From assembly GCF_020884795.1 (NCBI RefSeq), contig NZ_BBZF01000014.1, positions 220,636 to 282,702 on the forward strand: 62,067 nt of DNA, read 5' to 3'. Made by a program: the position numbers and the translations under genes. Below are positions 27,963 through 35,993 of the stretch, in pieces. Origin of the DNA: Micromonospora okii. GTDB lineage: Bacteria; Actinomycetota; Actinomycetes; Mycobacteriales; Micromonosporaceae. Numbering within the stretch: position 1 is the stretch's first letter; each line of letters opens with the position of its first letter. The notes beneath the pieces are model-generated. The model did no database searches and was not told where the DNA came from. It worked only from the letters and a program-made list of their open reading frames with translations.

Positions 27963-29054
27963 TCAACAGTCGCAGCCGTCGGGCAGGTGGACACGGTCGG
28001 CGGGCACCCCGGCGGCGAGCAGCCGTGACCGCGCGCCGGACACCATGGCGGGCGGGCCGCAGACGTACACGCGCTGGCCGGGCCGGTGGTGGCGCAGTGC
28101 CACGGTGAGGGCGTCGCCCCGCTCGGCGGGCTCGGCGTACGGGTCGCGCGAGAACGCCGGCACGATGCTCAGCCAGGAATGTGCCGTTTGGAGCTTGTCG
28201 AGGCTGATCGCGTCGTACAGGTCGGCGAAGGCGCGGGAGCCGACGACGAGGGTCACCCGCCGGACGTCCGAGCCGGCCCGCTCGGCGGCGACCTGCTCGA
28301 CCAGGGCGCGCAGCGGGGCAAGCCCGGTGCCGCCGGCCACCAGGAGCAGGTCGGCGGCCGGATCGGGCGTGAGGGCGAGACCGCTGTCGCGGGGCGGCCC
28401 GAGGCAGAGCCGCTCCCCGGGGCGCACCCGCTCGACGAGGGCGCGGGAAACGGCCCCGACGGCGCTGACGTGCAGCTCGACCGTGCCGTCCGGGCGTGGG
28501 AGATTGGCGGGCGAGTACCAGCGCCACCGGCCGGGCAACGCGGGCACACTCACCGGCACGGCCTGGCCGGGGCGGAAGGGCAGGCGACGCCAGGGGCGTA
28601 CGGTGAGGATGGCGACGCCCCCGGCGGGGCGATCGTGGTCGAGCACCTCGACCGACCGCCACGCCGGCCCCTCCCCGACGCGGCCGGCGGCCCGCTGGAC
28701 GGCCGCCGACGCGCGGCGGGCGGCATACTCCCAGGCGGCGGCCGACGACGCGGTCCACTGTGCGCGGGCGTGGCGGGCCACCGTGGCGACCAGCGCGTCC
28801 CCCACCGGGGCGGCATGGCGCTGGTCGAGGCGGCAGTCGCGCCAGGCCCGGCCGAGCACGGTCAGCAGCGCGGCCCGCCCGTCCGGGTCGTCGTCGCCCA
28901 CGGCGAGCCGACCGAGGGCGGCGAGGAACAGGGGCGCGTCGCGCTCGGGCAACAGCGCGGGCATCCGGTCGGCGAGGGTGCGCCAGAAGTGACCGGCGGC
29001 CCGGTCGACGTCGGCGACGGGGGCAGCCCAGGAGGTGACGAGATCGACGCTCAC
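27963..29054 (-). CDS. Flavohaemoglobin-like protein: globin plus FAD/NAD reductase domains
   Basis: 363 residues. Residues 1-125 are a globin-like helical domain; DQRHAAPVGDALVATV aligns with the proximal-His segment of flavohaemoglobins. Residues 130-360 are a ferredoxin-reductase module. RWYSPAN binds FAD, VAGGTGLAPLRALVEQ binds NAD(P)H, and VYVCGPPAMV is the terminal motif. Such proteins can oxidise nitric oxide. It ends in DGCDC. The GTG at 29054 overlaps the upstream globin gene by 4 bp, so they are co-translated. Confidence 0.85.
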   Translation of the reverse strand: MSVDLVTSWAAPVADVDRAAGHFWRTLADRMPALLPERDAPLFLAALGRLAVGDDDPDGRAALLTVLGRAWRDCRLDQRHAAPVGDALVATVARHARAQWTASSAAAWEYAARRASAAVQRAAGRVGEGPAWRSVEVLDHDRPAGGVAILTVRPWRRLPFRPGQAVPVSVPALPGRWRWYSPANLPRPDGTVELHVSAVGAVSRALVERVRPGERLCLGPPRDSGLALTPDPAADLLLVAGGTGLAPLRALVEQVAAERAGSDVRRVTLVVGSRAFADLYDAISLDKLQTAHSWLSIVPAFSRDPYAEPAERGDALTVALRHHRPGQRVYVCGPPAMVSGARSRLLAAGVPADRVHLPDGCDC

Positions 29055-29392
29055 CGGCCCGCCTCCCCCGCCGACGCGGCGTCGCGGGCCTCCCCGTCGA
29101 ACGCCGCTCGGGCGGCCGAAATGGTGGCCTCCGGGAGGTTCCCCGCCCAGAGCACCCCGGCGAGGTAGTCGACCACCCGCCGGTGCTGCTCCTCGGACAT
29201 TCCGAGGCCCTGCCACGGCCCCTCCGCCACCACGTCGTCGTCACCGAGCGCCGCGCCGAGGACCGCCTCCAGGTGCCGCGCGAACCGGCCCAGGTCGACG
29301 CCCACCAGATACGGCTCCAGCTCCGCGTCCACGGCGACCAGGCGCAACCACTGCCACACCGCCTCCTGCACGACCTCGCCCGGATACGCCAC
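29051..29392 (-). CDS. Truncated haemoglobin-like protein (group I-like)
   Basis: 113 residues. The pattern VDAELEPYLVGVDLGRFARHLEAVLGAAL followed by GLGMSEEQHRRVVDYLAGVL matches group I truncated haemoglobins. The His in EQH is the predicted proximal ligand. The usual distal Tyr pair near the N-terminus is WQWLRL here, so ligand binding may differ. The GTG at 29392 is preferred over one at 29398 because AGGAG lies at the right distance only from 29392. Its stop overlaps the flavohaemoglobin-like gene, so the pair may work together on NO or O2. Confidence 0.75.
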   Translation of the reverse strand: MAYPGEVVQEAVWQWLRLVAVDAELEPYLVGVDLGRFARHLEAVLGAALGDDDVVAEGPWQGLGMSEEQHRRVVDYLAGVLWAGNLPEATISAARAAFDGEARDAASAGEAGR

Positions 29393-29412
29393 GCTCACTC
29401 CTGAGATGTGAA

Positions 29413-29463
29413 AGGAGGGGCACCTTGTTAACCGATTCGGTAGAGGAAGGGCCCCTTGTCAAC
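29413..29463. repeat. Direct pair of a REP-like 20-bp element
   Basis: AGGAGGGGCACCTTGTTAAC (29413-29432) and AGGAAGGGCCCCTTGTCAAC (29444-29463) match at 17 of 20 positions. Relatives form hairpins at 10178 and 59422 in this window. It lies upstream of the globin operon; no gene was seen from 29464 to 29671. Confidence 0.6.
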
Positions 29464-29671
29464 GGGTGGAGTGGCACCGGAGCGGGCGGGAGCGGGGACG
29501 CGTCGGGGGTAGGCGCGACCCCGGAGCCGGCACCCGCCCCGGGCCATGCGTCCACCCTCGCCGGGAGCAGACTCACCGAGAACGACCACGCACTGCACCT
29601 GGGCGGTAACCGCGCTGCACATACTGCCGATACTCTGCCCGAGGCGGCTCGACGTGACCAAGGGCGGTGCG

Positions 29672-30700
29672 ATGACGACAGCGGCGACCGTGCAGCGATG
29701 GACCGGCCGGGAGACGAAGGTGCTACGACAGTCGCTGCGCATGAGCATCAGGGACTTCGCCGCACACCTCGGCGTGGCCGAGCGCACCGTCTCGAAGTGG
29801 GAGGCGGGGCAGGACGGGGTCTGCCCACGACCGGAGATGCAGGCCGCCCTCGACACGGCCCTCGGCACCGCAACCGACGAGGTCCGGAGCTGCTTCGTCC
29901 TCACCACCATCGGGAAGGACGCCCGCACACCGCCGGTCGAGGCGGGCAAGCCGGACTTCGCTCTATTGGCCCGGCAGCAGGCGGCACGGGTACGAACGGC
30001 AGTCGGGCTCAACCACAGGGACTTCGCCCGGCTGTTGGCGTCGCTGCTGGCCTGGTCGCCCACCGCTGCCGACGTGCACAACTGGGAGACCACAGCCGTA
30101 CCGCCCGGCGATGTCATGCTCGCCCTGCGATCGCTGGAAGAGCGGCCGGAGGAGTCCACCGACCGGCTTGCGGGCCTCACGGCGGTCTACCCCAACCGGT
30201 CCGAACTCTCGACACATCTGCCCGCGAGCACGTTGTTCGAGGGTGCCCGTGACATCCGGGCAATGGGTCTGTCGCTCAATACGCTGTGCCAGGACTACGC
30301 GGACCGCGGATGGCACTCCCTCGTGGAGCAGGGTGCCCGCATCCGTTGCCTCTTCCTCGATCCCGACGGCGTCGCCATGCCGGCGCGCGAGGCGGAGGAG
30401 GGCTTTCCGTCCGGGCAACTGTCGGCCCTTACCAAGCTCAATATCGGCACCATGCTCCGCGTCCGTGACCGGCTGTCCACCGAACTGCGCGGCAGCCTGG
30501 AACTCGCGACCTACGACAGCACGCTTCGGTTCAACATCATGCTCATGGACGACCTCTGCGTGGCCCAGCCCTACCTGACCGACAGCCGAGGGGTCGACGC
30601 CCCGGCATTCGTGATGCGCAGGCAGGAGCGGGAGGCGGGCCTCTACCCGGTGCTCGAACGGGTCTTCGAGTCGCAGTGGGAGCGGGGGCGACGGCTGTGA
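29672..30700 (+). CDS. XRE-type transcriptional regulator with DUF5919 domain
   Basis: 342 residues. Residues 10-75 hold a helix-turn-helix: LRMSIRDFAAHLGVAERTVSKWEAGQD. A second, weaker HTH-like region (LNHRDFARLLASLLAWSPTAADVHNWE) lies near residue 130. The C-terminal half, EGARDIRAMGLSLNTLCQDYADR then GARIRCLFLDPDG, matches DUF5919. The ATG at 29672 follows AAGGGCGGTGCG. The next gene starts with a 4-bp overlap, so the regulator and the inositol-phosphatase-like gene are one unit. Confidence 0.85.
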   Translation: MTTAATVQRWTGRETKVLRQSLRMSIRDFAAHLGVAERTVSKWEAGQDGVCPRPEMQAALDTALGTATDEVRSCFVLTTIGKDARTPPVEAGKPDFALLARQQAARVRTAVGLNHRDFARLLASLLAWSPTAADVHNWETTAVPPGDVMLALRSLEERPEESTDRLAGLTAVYPNRSELSTHLPASTLFEGARDIRAMGLSLNTLCQDYADRGWHSLVEQGARIRCLFLDPDGVAMPAREAEEGFPSGQLSALTKLNIGTMLRVRDRLSTELRGSLELATYDSTLRFNIMLMDDLCVAQPYLTDSRGVDAPAFVMRRQEREAGLYPVLERVFESQWERGRRL

Positions 30701-31518
30701 GCGACTATCGCGAACTGCTTCCCATCGCCACCGAGGCGATCCGACGGGGAGCGGAGGCCATGCGGGGGCGATCACCGGGAGCGCTGTCCCCGAAGGGCGA
30801 CCGGGATCTCGCCTCCCAACTCGACTTCATTATCGAGCGGGAGCTACGCGCGTACCTCCTCGACGCGACGCCGGGCATCGGCTTCCTCGGCGAGGAGGAG
30901 GGCAGCACCGGGCCAGTGGAGATCCGGTGGGTTCTCGACCCGATCGACGGCACCGCCAACTTCGTACGCGGCATTCCCCTCTGTGCTGTTTCGCTCGGGC
31001 TGCTCCACCGTGACGTCGCCGTACTGGGCGTCATCGAGCTGCCGTTCCTCGGCAGTCGTTACGCCGCTGCCAGAGGTGACGGGGCACACCTCAACGGCCA
31101 GCCGATCAGCGCCAGCACCACCGGGGAGCTGAGTGAGGCGATCGTCGCCATCGGTGACTACGCGGTGGGAGCGAAGGCAGCCGCGAGGAACCGACTGCGC
31201 CTCGCGCTGACGGCTCGGCTCGCCGAAGAGGCACAACGGGTACGGATGACCGGATCCGCTGCCCTCGACCTGGCGTGGCTGGCCGAGGGCCGGATCGATG
31301 CGGCGTTGACATTGTCCAACAACGCCTGGGACATGACCGCAGGGGTGGCGATAGCCCGTGAGGCGGGCGCGTCGGTGGTCGACCGGGATGGCACGGATCA
31401 CAACGCGTCGTCGGCGATGACGATTGCCTCGACACCCCCGTTGGTCGACGCGTTGCTGGCCCTACTGGCCGAGGCGGACTCTCAGCCGGTGCCGGTGCCG
31501 GCATCGGGCGGCTCCTGA
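30697..31518 (+). CDS. Inositol monophosphatase-like protein
   Basis: 273 residues. The metal- and substrate-binding motifs of the IMPase superfamily are present: GEEEG, then WVLDPIDGTANFVRGIP, and later NNAWDMTAGVAIAREAGASV. This predicts a Mg-dependent, Li-sensitive phosphatase acting on inositol-1-phosphate, 3'-phosphoadenosine-5'-phosphate or a related sugar phosphate. The GTG at 30697 overlaps the regulator stop. Its 3' end overlaps the convergent DUF6879 gene by 37 bp. Confidence 0.92.
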   Translation: MSDYRELLPIATEAIRRGAEAMRGRSPGALSPKGDRDLASQLDFIIERELRAYLLDATPGIGFLGEEEGSTGPVEIRWVLDPIDGTANFVRGIPLCAVSLGLLHRDVAVLGVIELPFLGSRYAAARGDGAHLNGQPISASTTGELSEAIVAIGDYAVGAKAAARNRLRLALTARLAEEAQRVRMTGSAALDLAWLAEGRIDAALTLSNNAWDMTAGVAIAREAGASVVDRDGTDHNASSAMTIASTPPLVDALLALLAEADSQPVPVPASGGS

Positions 31519-32129
31519 GCAACGACTGTCGACGGCCTGGTCCCATCGACCTCCCGGCGGAAGAAGGGCTCGAACGGTTCGGCAACGTCAAGCAACGCCA
31601 ACACCTGCTTTCGGCAGACCTCGACGACACCCGGGGCGACGAACTTGTCAGCTCCGACCGGCGTGCCGGTCTCGTCGTAGACCACCTCGTACACCGCCTG
31701 CCGGCCGGTGACCATCAGCTCAGGCACGGGCCCGTGAATGTGCTCCGAGCTCGCCACCGCGCCGGCATCGAGTACCCAGATCTGCTCTCCGGCATCGGCC
31801 CGGTATTTGAGGAAGTGCAGCTCCCAGATCAGGTACGGGGTGAACGGCGACTCGACGATCCGGAGGCGGCACAGCCCGGAGCCGCGTTCCTCCAGTTGCT
31901 GGAAGAACCTCACCAACTCCGGGTCGGGCTCGGCCGCGAGGCGCAGCGCTTCTTCCCACCGTCCCTCGGCGAACGCCTCCCAGCTCGGGCTGCCCGGCTC
32001 ACGGAACGTCTGGATTCGCTCCGTCTTCAGGATCGGACCATCGACAGACTCGACGGTCGCGTAGAAGTCGGCGTCGTACTCCGCGAGTCCCAGTCGCTCC
32101 CCTGCCGTTGCACGAAGCAGGTCACGCAT
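31482..32129 (-). CDS. DUF6879-like protein
   Basis: 215 residues. The pattern DADFYATVESVDG, LAAEPDPELVRFFQQLEERGSGLCRLRIVESPFTPYLIWELHF then GEQIWVLDAGA matches DUF6879 proteins. These are common in Streptomyces and Micromonospora and often sit beside XRE regulators. Function unknown; a charged, single-domain cytoplasmic protein. Overlaps the convergent IMPase gene. Confidence 0.8.
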   Translation of the reverse strand: MRDLLRATAGERLGLAEYDADFYATVESVDGPILKTERIQTFREPGSPSWEAFAEGRWEEALRLAAEPDPELVRFFQQLEERGSGLCRLRIVESPFTPYLIWELHFLKYRADAGEQIWVLDAGAVASSEHIHGPVPELMVTGRQAVYEVVYDETGTPVGADKFVAPGVVEVCRKQVLALLDVAEPFEPFFRREVDGTRPSTVVAQEPPDAGTGTG

Positions 32130-32232
32130 GAGGGAGATCCGGCTTCGTCCCCGTCCGCTTGAGATCGCTCACAGTCCGACTCTGAGCGATGATGACCGGC
32201 GCGGGACGCACCCGGTGTACGACGACAGCCCG

Positions 32233-33555
32233 TCAGGCCCTGGCCATCGGATTGGCGAGCCTGGCCAGCAGAAGTTGGTGGGCCTCCCAGCCGTCGGGGA
32301 ACTTCACCGGCACGTCGAGGTGCACCGGCTCGGTCGACGGGTGGGCGTCCAGCAGCTCCGCGATCCCCGCCCGCGCCACCACCACGCACGCGTGCCGGTG
32401 CCGGGACGCCAGGACGCACAGCCGCCCCGACTCCAGGTGGAACGCGGTCGCGTCCCGCCGCCCCGACAGCGGGTGCAGCACGATCGTCACGTCGTACTCG
32501 CGCCCCTGGAGCCGGTTGGCCGTGTCCACGGTGACGCCCGCCCCGGCCTCGCCGAGGTGCGCGCGGATGGCCGCGACCTGGTCGCGGTGCGCGGCCCCGA
32601 CGGCGATCCGGTCGGCGGTGACGGGCGCGCCGGCCGGCGCGTGCTCCGAGACCGCGACCGTGCCCCGCCGCAACACCCGCAGCGCGAGCGCGGCGCACAC
32701 GGCGACGGCCTCCCCATCGGTACGCGGGGTGTGCCGCTCGGGCAGCTCGTACAGCGCCCAGCCCGTCGAGGCCGCCAGCTCCACCGCCGCGTCGACGGCG
32801 TCCCCCGGCCCGGCCTCGGTGAACGTCAACACCCGGTCGGCCGCGCCCGTGCCGGCCCGGAACCCCGTAAACGGGTAGAACGCCGCCGCGACCACCGGGG
32901 CCGCCGACGCGGGCAGCCGCCACGACACCGGCAACCGGTGCACCGGTAGCTGCGGGTTGTGCCGCAGCAGCACCGCCACCGCCGACTGCATCGGATCCCA
33001 GCTCAGGCCCGTCCATCGCGCGGTCTCGACCGTGGAGAACGGGTCGAGCTGCCCCGGGTCCCCCACGAACAGGGCTCGCTCGAACCTGCCGGCCACGCGC
33101 AGCAGGGCGTCCGACCGCATCTGGTACGCCTCGTCGACGATCGCCCACGGCCACGAGCCGTCGGTGACCGTGGCCCACTTCGCGGCCGTACCGATGATGA
33201 CGGCCGGCCCGCCCAGGTCGGTGACCTTCGCGGCGACCTTGACGGTCCCGTGGTCCTTCACCCGCTCGGTCGGCCGGTACTCGGTGGCGGAGAGCCGCCC
33301 GATGCACAGCTCGGGGGCCTTGCGGGCGAGCCGGTCGATGAGGTCGTCAACCTGCTCGTTGGTCTGCGCGATGATGATCAACGGCTCGCCGGCGGCGGCC
33401 AGCTCGACGGCCGCGCGGACGACGAGGGTCGACTTCCCGGCACCGGGCGGCGAGTCCACGACGACGCCCCGATGGTCCCCGGAGCGCAGGTCCGCCAGCA
33501 CGGCCGCGATGACCCGCTCCGCCTCCACGGCGGGCGGCACCTCCAGCCCGAGCAT
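32233..33555 (-). CDS. SF1-type helicase/ATPase (UvrD/DNA2-like core)
   Basis: 440 residues. Walker A DSPPGAGKST (residues 34-43), motif Ia-like AQTNEQVDDLIDRL, Walker B WAIVDEAYQM, motif III FVGDPGQLDPFSTV, and the later VDTANRLQGREYDVTIVLHPLSG (motif V) with SRHRHACVVVAR (motif VI) define an SF1 ATPase resembling the AAA_19/UvrD-C group. It lacks accessory domains. A near-identical copy of its first 180 codons lies at 34788-35330. The neighbourhood suggests a defence or mobile-element role, unproved. Confidence 0.85.
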   Translation of the reverse strand: MLGLEVPPAVEAERVIAAVLADLRSGDHRGVVVDSPPGAGKSTLVVRAAVELAAAGEPLIIIAQTNEQVDDLIDRLARKAPELCIGRLSATEYRPTERVKDHGTVKVAAKVTDLGGPAVIIGTAAKWATVTDGSWPWAIVDEAYQMRSDALLRVAGRFERALFVGDPGQLDPFSTVETARWTGLSWDPMQSAVAVLLRHNPQLPVHRLPVSWRLPASAAPVVAAAFYPFTGFRAGTGAADRVLTFTEAGPGDAVDAAVELAASTGWALYELPERHTPRTDGEAVAVCAALALRVLRRGTVAVSEHAPAGAPVTADRIAVGAAHRDQVAAIRAHLGEAGAGVTVDTANRLQGREYDVTIVLHPLSGRRDATAFHLESGRLCVLASRHRHACVVVARAGIAELLDAHPSTEPVHLDVPVKFPDGWEAHQLLLARLANPMARA

Positions 33556-33570
33556 CGACGCCCTCCTCCC
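33018..33570. repeat. Direct duplication, left copy
   Basis: This 553-bp block (the helicase 5' part plus about 15 bp of leader) matches 34793-35345 at a constant offset of 1775 bp with scattered substitutions and no indels that I noticed. Beyond both ends the sequences differ. The two copies flank the gene at 33741-34721. Confidence 0.9.
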
Positions 33571-33740
33571 CCACGGTTGGCCTACCGGACACTACCGGTA
33601 CCACGGACCCCTGATCATTGGCGTAGCGACACCGACGTAACGCGGACAGCACCCGAACGACTTGGCGACAGCGTGCCGCACGCCATCGGCGCATCCTCGA
33701 TCGGCCGGCGTGCGCCGGCGTCGAGCCGAGGGAGTCGCGG

Positions 33741-34721
33741 ATGCCGCTGCGGGAGAAGATGACCGATGACGGGTGGACCACCGCCTACATCGACGAACTC
33801 GCCGGGCACATGGATGGCATGGAGCGGTTCGGGATCGCCCGGCTGCTGACCCAGAGGCTGGGGCGCGGCAGCCACGACGGGTACCTGTTGACGAGCGAGG
33901 ACGGCCGCCCGTTCGGTTCACTGCGGGGCGAGGGATCGGCGGTAGCCGCCTACGAGGGCTACATCAGAGAGGCGTTCCCGGGCGACGCCGACGACATCAT
34001 CGGCCTGGTCGTCGGGTACGCCTCGGGCGTGCAGGACTCGTCGTGGGCATCGATGGTGCAGATCGTCAAGGAGTTCCTGGTCCGGCAGCGGACGGCCCCC
34101 GGGCCCGAGGCGTACTTCTGGAAGCAGCTCAACGACGTGCCGAAGCCCTGGAGCGTGGCCCGGGACGACATCGCGGTCCTGCGGGCGAAGTACCTCGGGC
34201 TCGCGCCGAGGGGCGACGAGACGCTCCGGGAGCGTTACCTGCGCCCGGCCGTCATCACCTGGCACGCCTTCACCCAACTGCTGCTGCGCCACACCACGTT
34301 CCCGGCGAACGACCACGCCGCCGAGACCCTCACCGTGGTCCGCACCGAGAGCACGGCCGCCCTCCAGTACTTCCGGCGGGTCTGCACCGGCGCGGCACTG
34401 ACCGCTGAGGAGATCGCGAACCCCTCGACCGTGTACGACGTGCCGCTGGTCGCCACCCGGGGAGCGCTGGAGTCGTCCTCGCTCTACACGGTCAAGACGA
34501 TCCACGGCAACGTCGTCACGGAGTCCGTGATACCGCACCACCGCGTCTTCGCCCTCTACATGACGGCACGGCCCAAGTCCGCCGGGCACCAGCTCTCGTT
34601 CTTCGCCAACGACACGGAGAACGAGGTCACCTTCATGCCGGAGGGGCTCCCCTTCCGCATCAGGCGGCAGGACGACCTCGCCTTCGCGGCACCCGTCCTC
34701 GCCACGCCGAACCTGTTCTAG
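33741..34721 (+). CDS. Putative ADP-ribosyltransferase-fold protein
   Basis: 326 residues. The N-terminal half is helical and unrecognised. The C-terminal half carries the order typical of the R-S-E class: a strand with Arg (LTVVRTES, R201), then a strand with ESSSLYT (S245-S247), then ENEVTFMPEGLPFRI with E293-x-E295. The spacing of about 45 residues between blocks fits ART toxins such as C3 and VIP2. No signal peptide is present. It is transcribed opposite to the flanking helicase copies. If active, it would modify protein or nucleic acid with ADP-ribose; a fold search would settle this. Confidence 0.45.
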   Translation: MPLREKMTDDGWTTAYIDELAGHMDGMERFGIARLLTQRLGRGSHDGYLLTSEDGRPFGSLRGEGSAVAAYEGYIREAFPGDADDIIGLVVGYASGVQDSSWASMVQIVKEFLVRQRTAPGPEAYFWKQLNDVPKPWSVARDDIAVLRAKYLGLAPRGDETLRERYLRPAVITWHAFTQLLLRHTTFPANDHAAETLTVVRTESTAALQYFRRVCTGAALTAEEIANPSTVYDVPLVATRGALESSSLYTVKTIHGNVVTESVIPHHRVFALYMTARPKSAGHQLSFFANDTENEVTFMPEGLPFRIRRQDDLAFAAPVLATPNLF

Positions 34722-34787
34722 GGAGCCGCCGGCCGACGATGCGGCGGCTCTCCACGCCGCCGCATCGTCGGCCGGCGAAACGCCCGC

Positions 34788-35330
34788 TCAGCGCGCGGTC
34801 TCGACCGTGGAGAACGGGTCGAGCTGCCCCGGGTCCCCCACGAACAGGGCCCGCTCGAACCTGCCGGCCACGCGCAACAAAGCATCAGACCGCATCTGGT
34901 ACGCCTCGTCGACGATCGCCCACGGCCACGAGCCGTCGGTGACCGTGGCCCACTTCGCGGCCGTACCGATGATGACGGCCGGACCACCCAGGTCGGTGAC
35001 CTTCGCGGCGACCTTGACCGTCGCGTGGTCCTTCACCCGGTCGGTCGGCCGGTACTCGGTGGCGGAGAGCCGCCCGATGCACAGCTCGGGGGCCTTGCGG
35101 GCGAGCCGGTCGATGAGGTCGTCGACCTGCTCGTTAGTCTGCGCGATGATGATCAGCGACTCGCCGGCGGCGGCCAGCTCGACGGCGGCGCGGACGACGA
35201 GGGTCGACTTCCCGGCTCCGGGCGGCGAGTCGACGACGACGCCCCGATGGTCACCGGAGCGCAGGTCCGCCAGCACGGCCGCGATCACCCGCTCCGCCTC
35301 CACGGCGGGCGACACCTCCAGCCCGAGCAT
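34788..35330 (-). pseudogene. Truncated copy of the SF1 helicase (first 180 codons)
   Basis: Begins with the same start and Walker A as the helicase at 32233-33555 and ends directly after motif III (DPFSTVETAR) at a stop created by the junction. Nearly all differences are silent or conservative (P7S, P83S, G122A). It keeps Walker A and B but lacks every later motif, so it cannot unwind DNA by itself. It may be a remnant, or may be expressed as a competing fragment. Confidence 0.85.
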
Positions 35331-35345
35331 CGACGCCCTCCTCCC
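34793..35345. repeat. Direct duplication, right copy
   Basis: Right partner of 33018-33570, same orientation. Together the two copies bracket the putative ADP-ribosyltransferase gene, which could be lost by recombination between them. Confidence 0.9.
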
Positions 35346-35439
35346 ATCAGGCGCGTCCGCGCTCTAACCACCTGGCCATTCGTCGAGCGAGGGGCGACAG
35401 GATGGCCTTCACCACCGGTTGTCGCTGGGCCCCTGTCGA

Positions 35440-35760
35440 TCAGTAGTCATGCTCCGGCTGCTCGTCCGACAACTCCCACCCACGCCGCATCGCCTCGTCA
35501 TAGACGCCCATGTCGACCGCGTCGGCCGTGAGTTCGTCCAGCGCCTCGCGCCTATCCCTCGATCGCTGCTCCTTGTAGGCCAACACATCGTGCAAAGCAA
35601 CCCGGCGACTGGGGCCGGGGCGGGCATAGGGCAGGACGCCATCGTTCATCAGCTTGGCCACGGTCGGCCTGGTCACTCCGAGGATCGCGGCAGCCTCTCC
35701 TGTGGAGAGCTCGACGCACTCCGGCATCACGGTCAGCGGCACCTCCCGCCCGGTTGGCAT
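35440..35760 (-). CDS. Excisionase/antitoxin-like HTH protein, no partner toxin
   Basis: 106 residues. A MerR/excisionase-like helix-turn-helix reads LSTGEAAAILGVTRPTVAKLMNDGVLPY, then GPSRRVALHDVLAYKEQRSRDRREALDELTADAVDMG. This is the form seen in actinobacterial antitoxins whose next gene is a PIN-domain toxin. Here the downstream 95 bp hold no gene before the helicase fragment, so the toxin is missing. The start ATG is at 35760. It could instead be an orphan regulator. Confidence 0.8.
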   Translation of the reverse strand: MPTGREVPLTVMPECVELSTGEAAAILGVTRPTVAKLMNDGVLPYARPGPSRRVALHDVLAYKEQRSRDRREALDELTADAVDMGVYDEAMRRGWELSDEQPEHDY

Positions 35761-35993
35761 CGGCGTTGCCTCCTCACCGACCGCCCGTGCGTCGTCCCTT
35801 GCCGGTTGACGAACGGGGCGGAGTCAAGCAGCGTACCGGCTGACGCCATGTCAGCCAGCCCTCATGGCGTGAGCAGTCGCCAAGACAGCACCGGGTGACG
35901 CCAGAACGGTCGAGTCGGCATCGCGACCTACGCTTGAGGGATGATCTGCGGTGGCGTTCTTCGTACGCTATACGCCTCCAATGAGGAGTCCAG

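Noticed and set aside
35345..35420. On the minus strand, a stretch resembling a tRNA D-arm (AGGTGGTTAGAGCGC).
   Set aside because: No matching D-stem, anticodon stem, T-arm or acceptor stem can be formed; at most a remnant.
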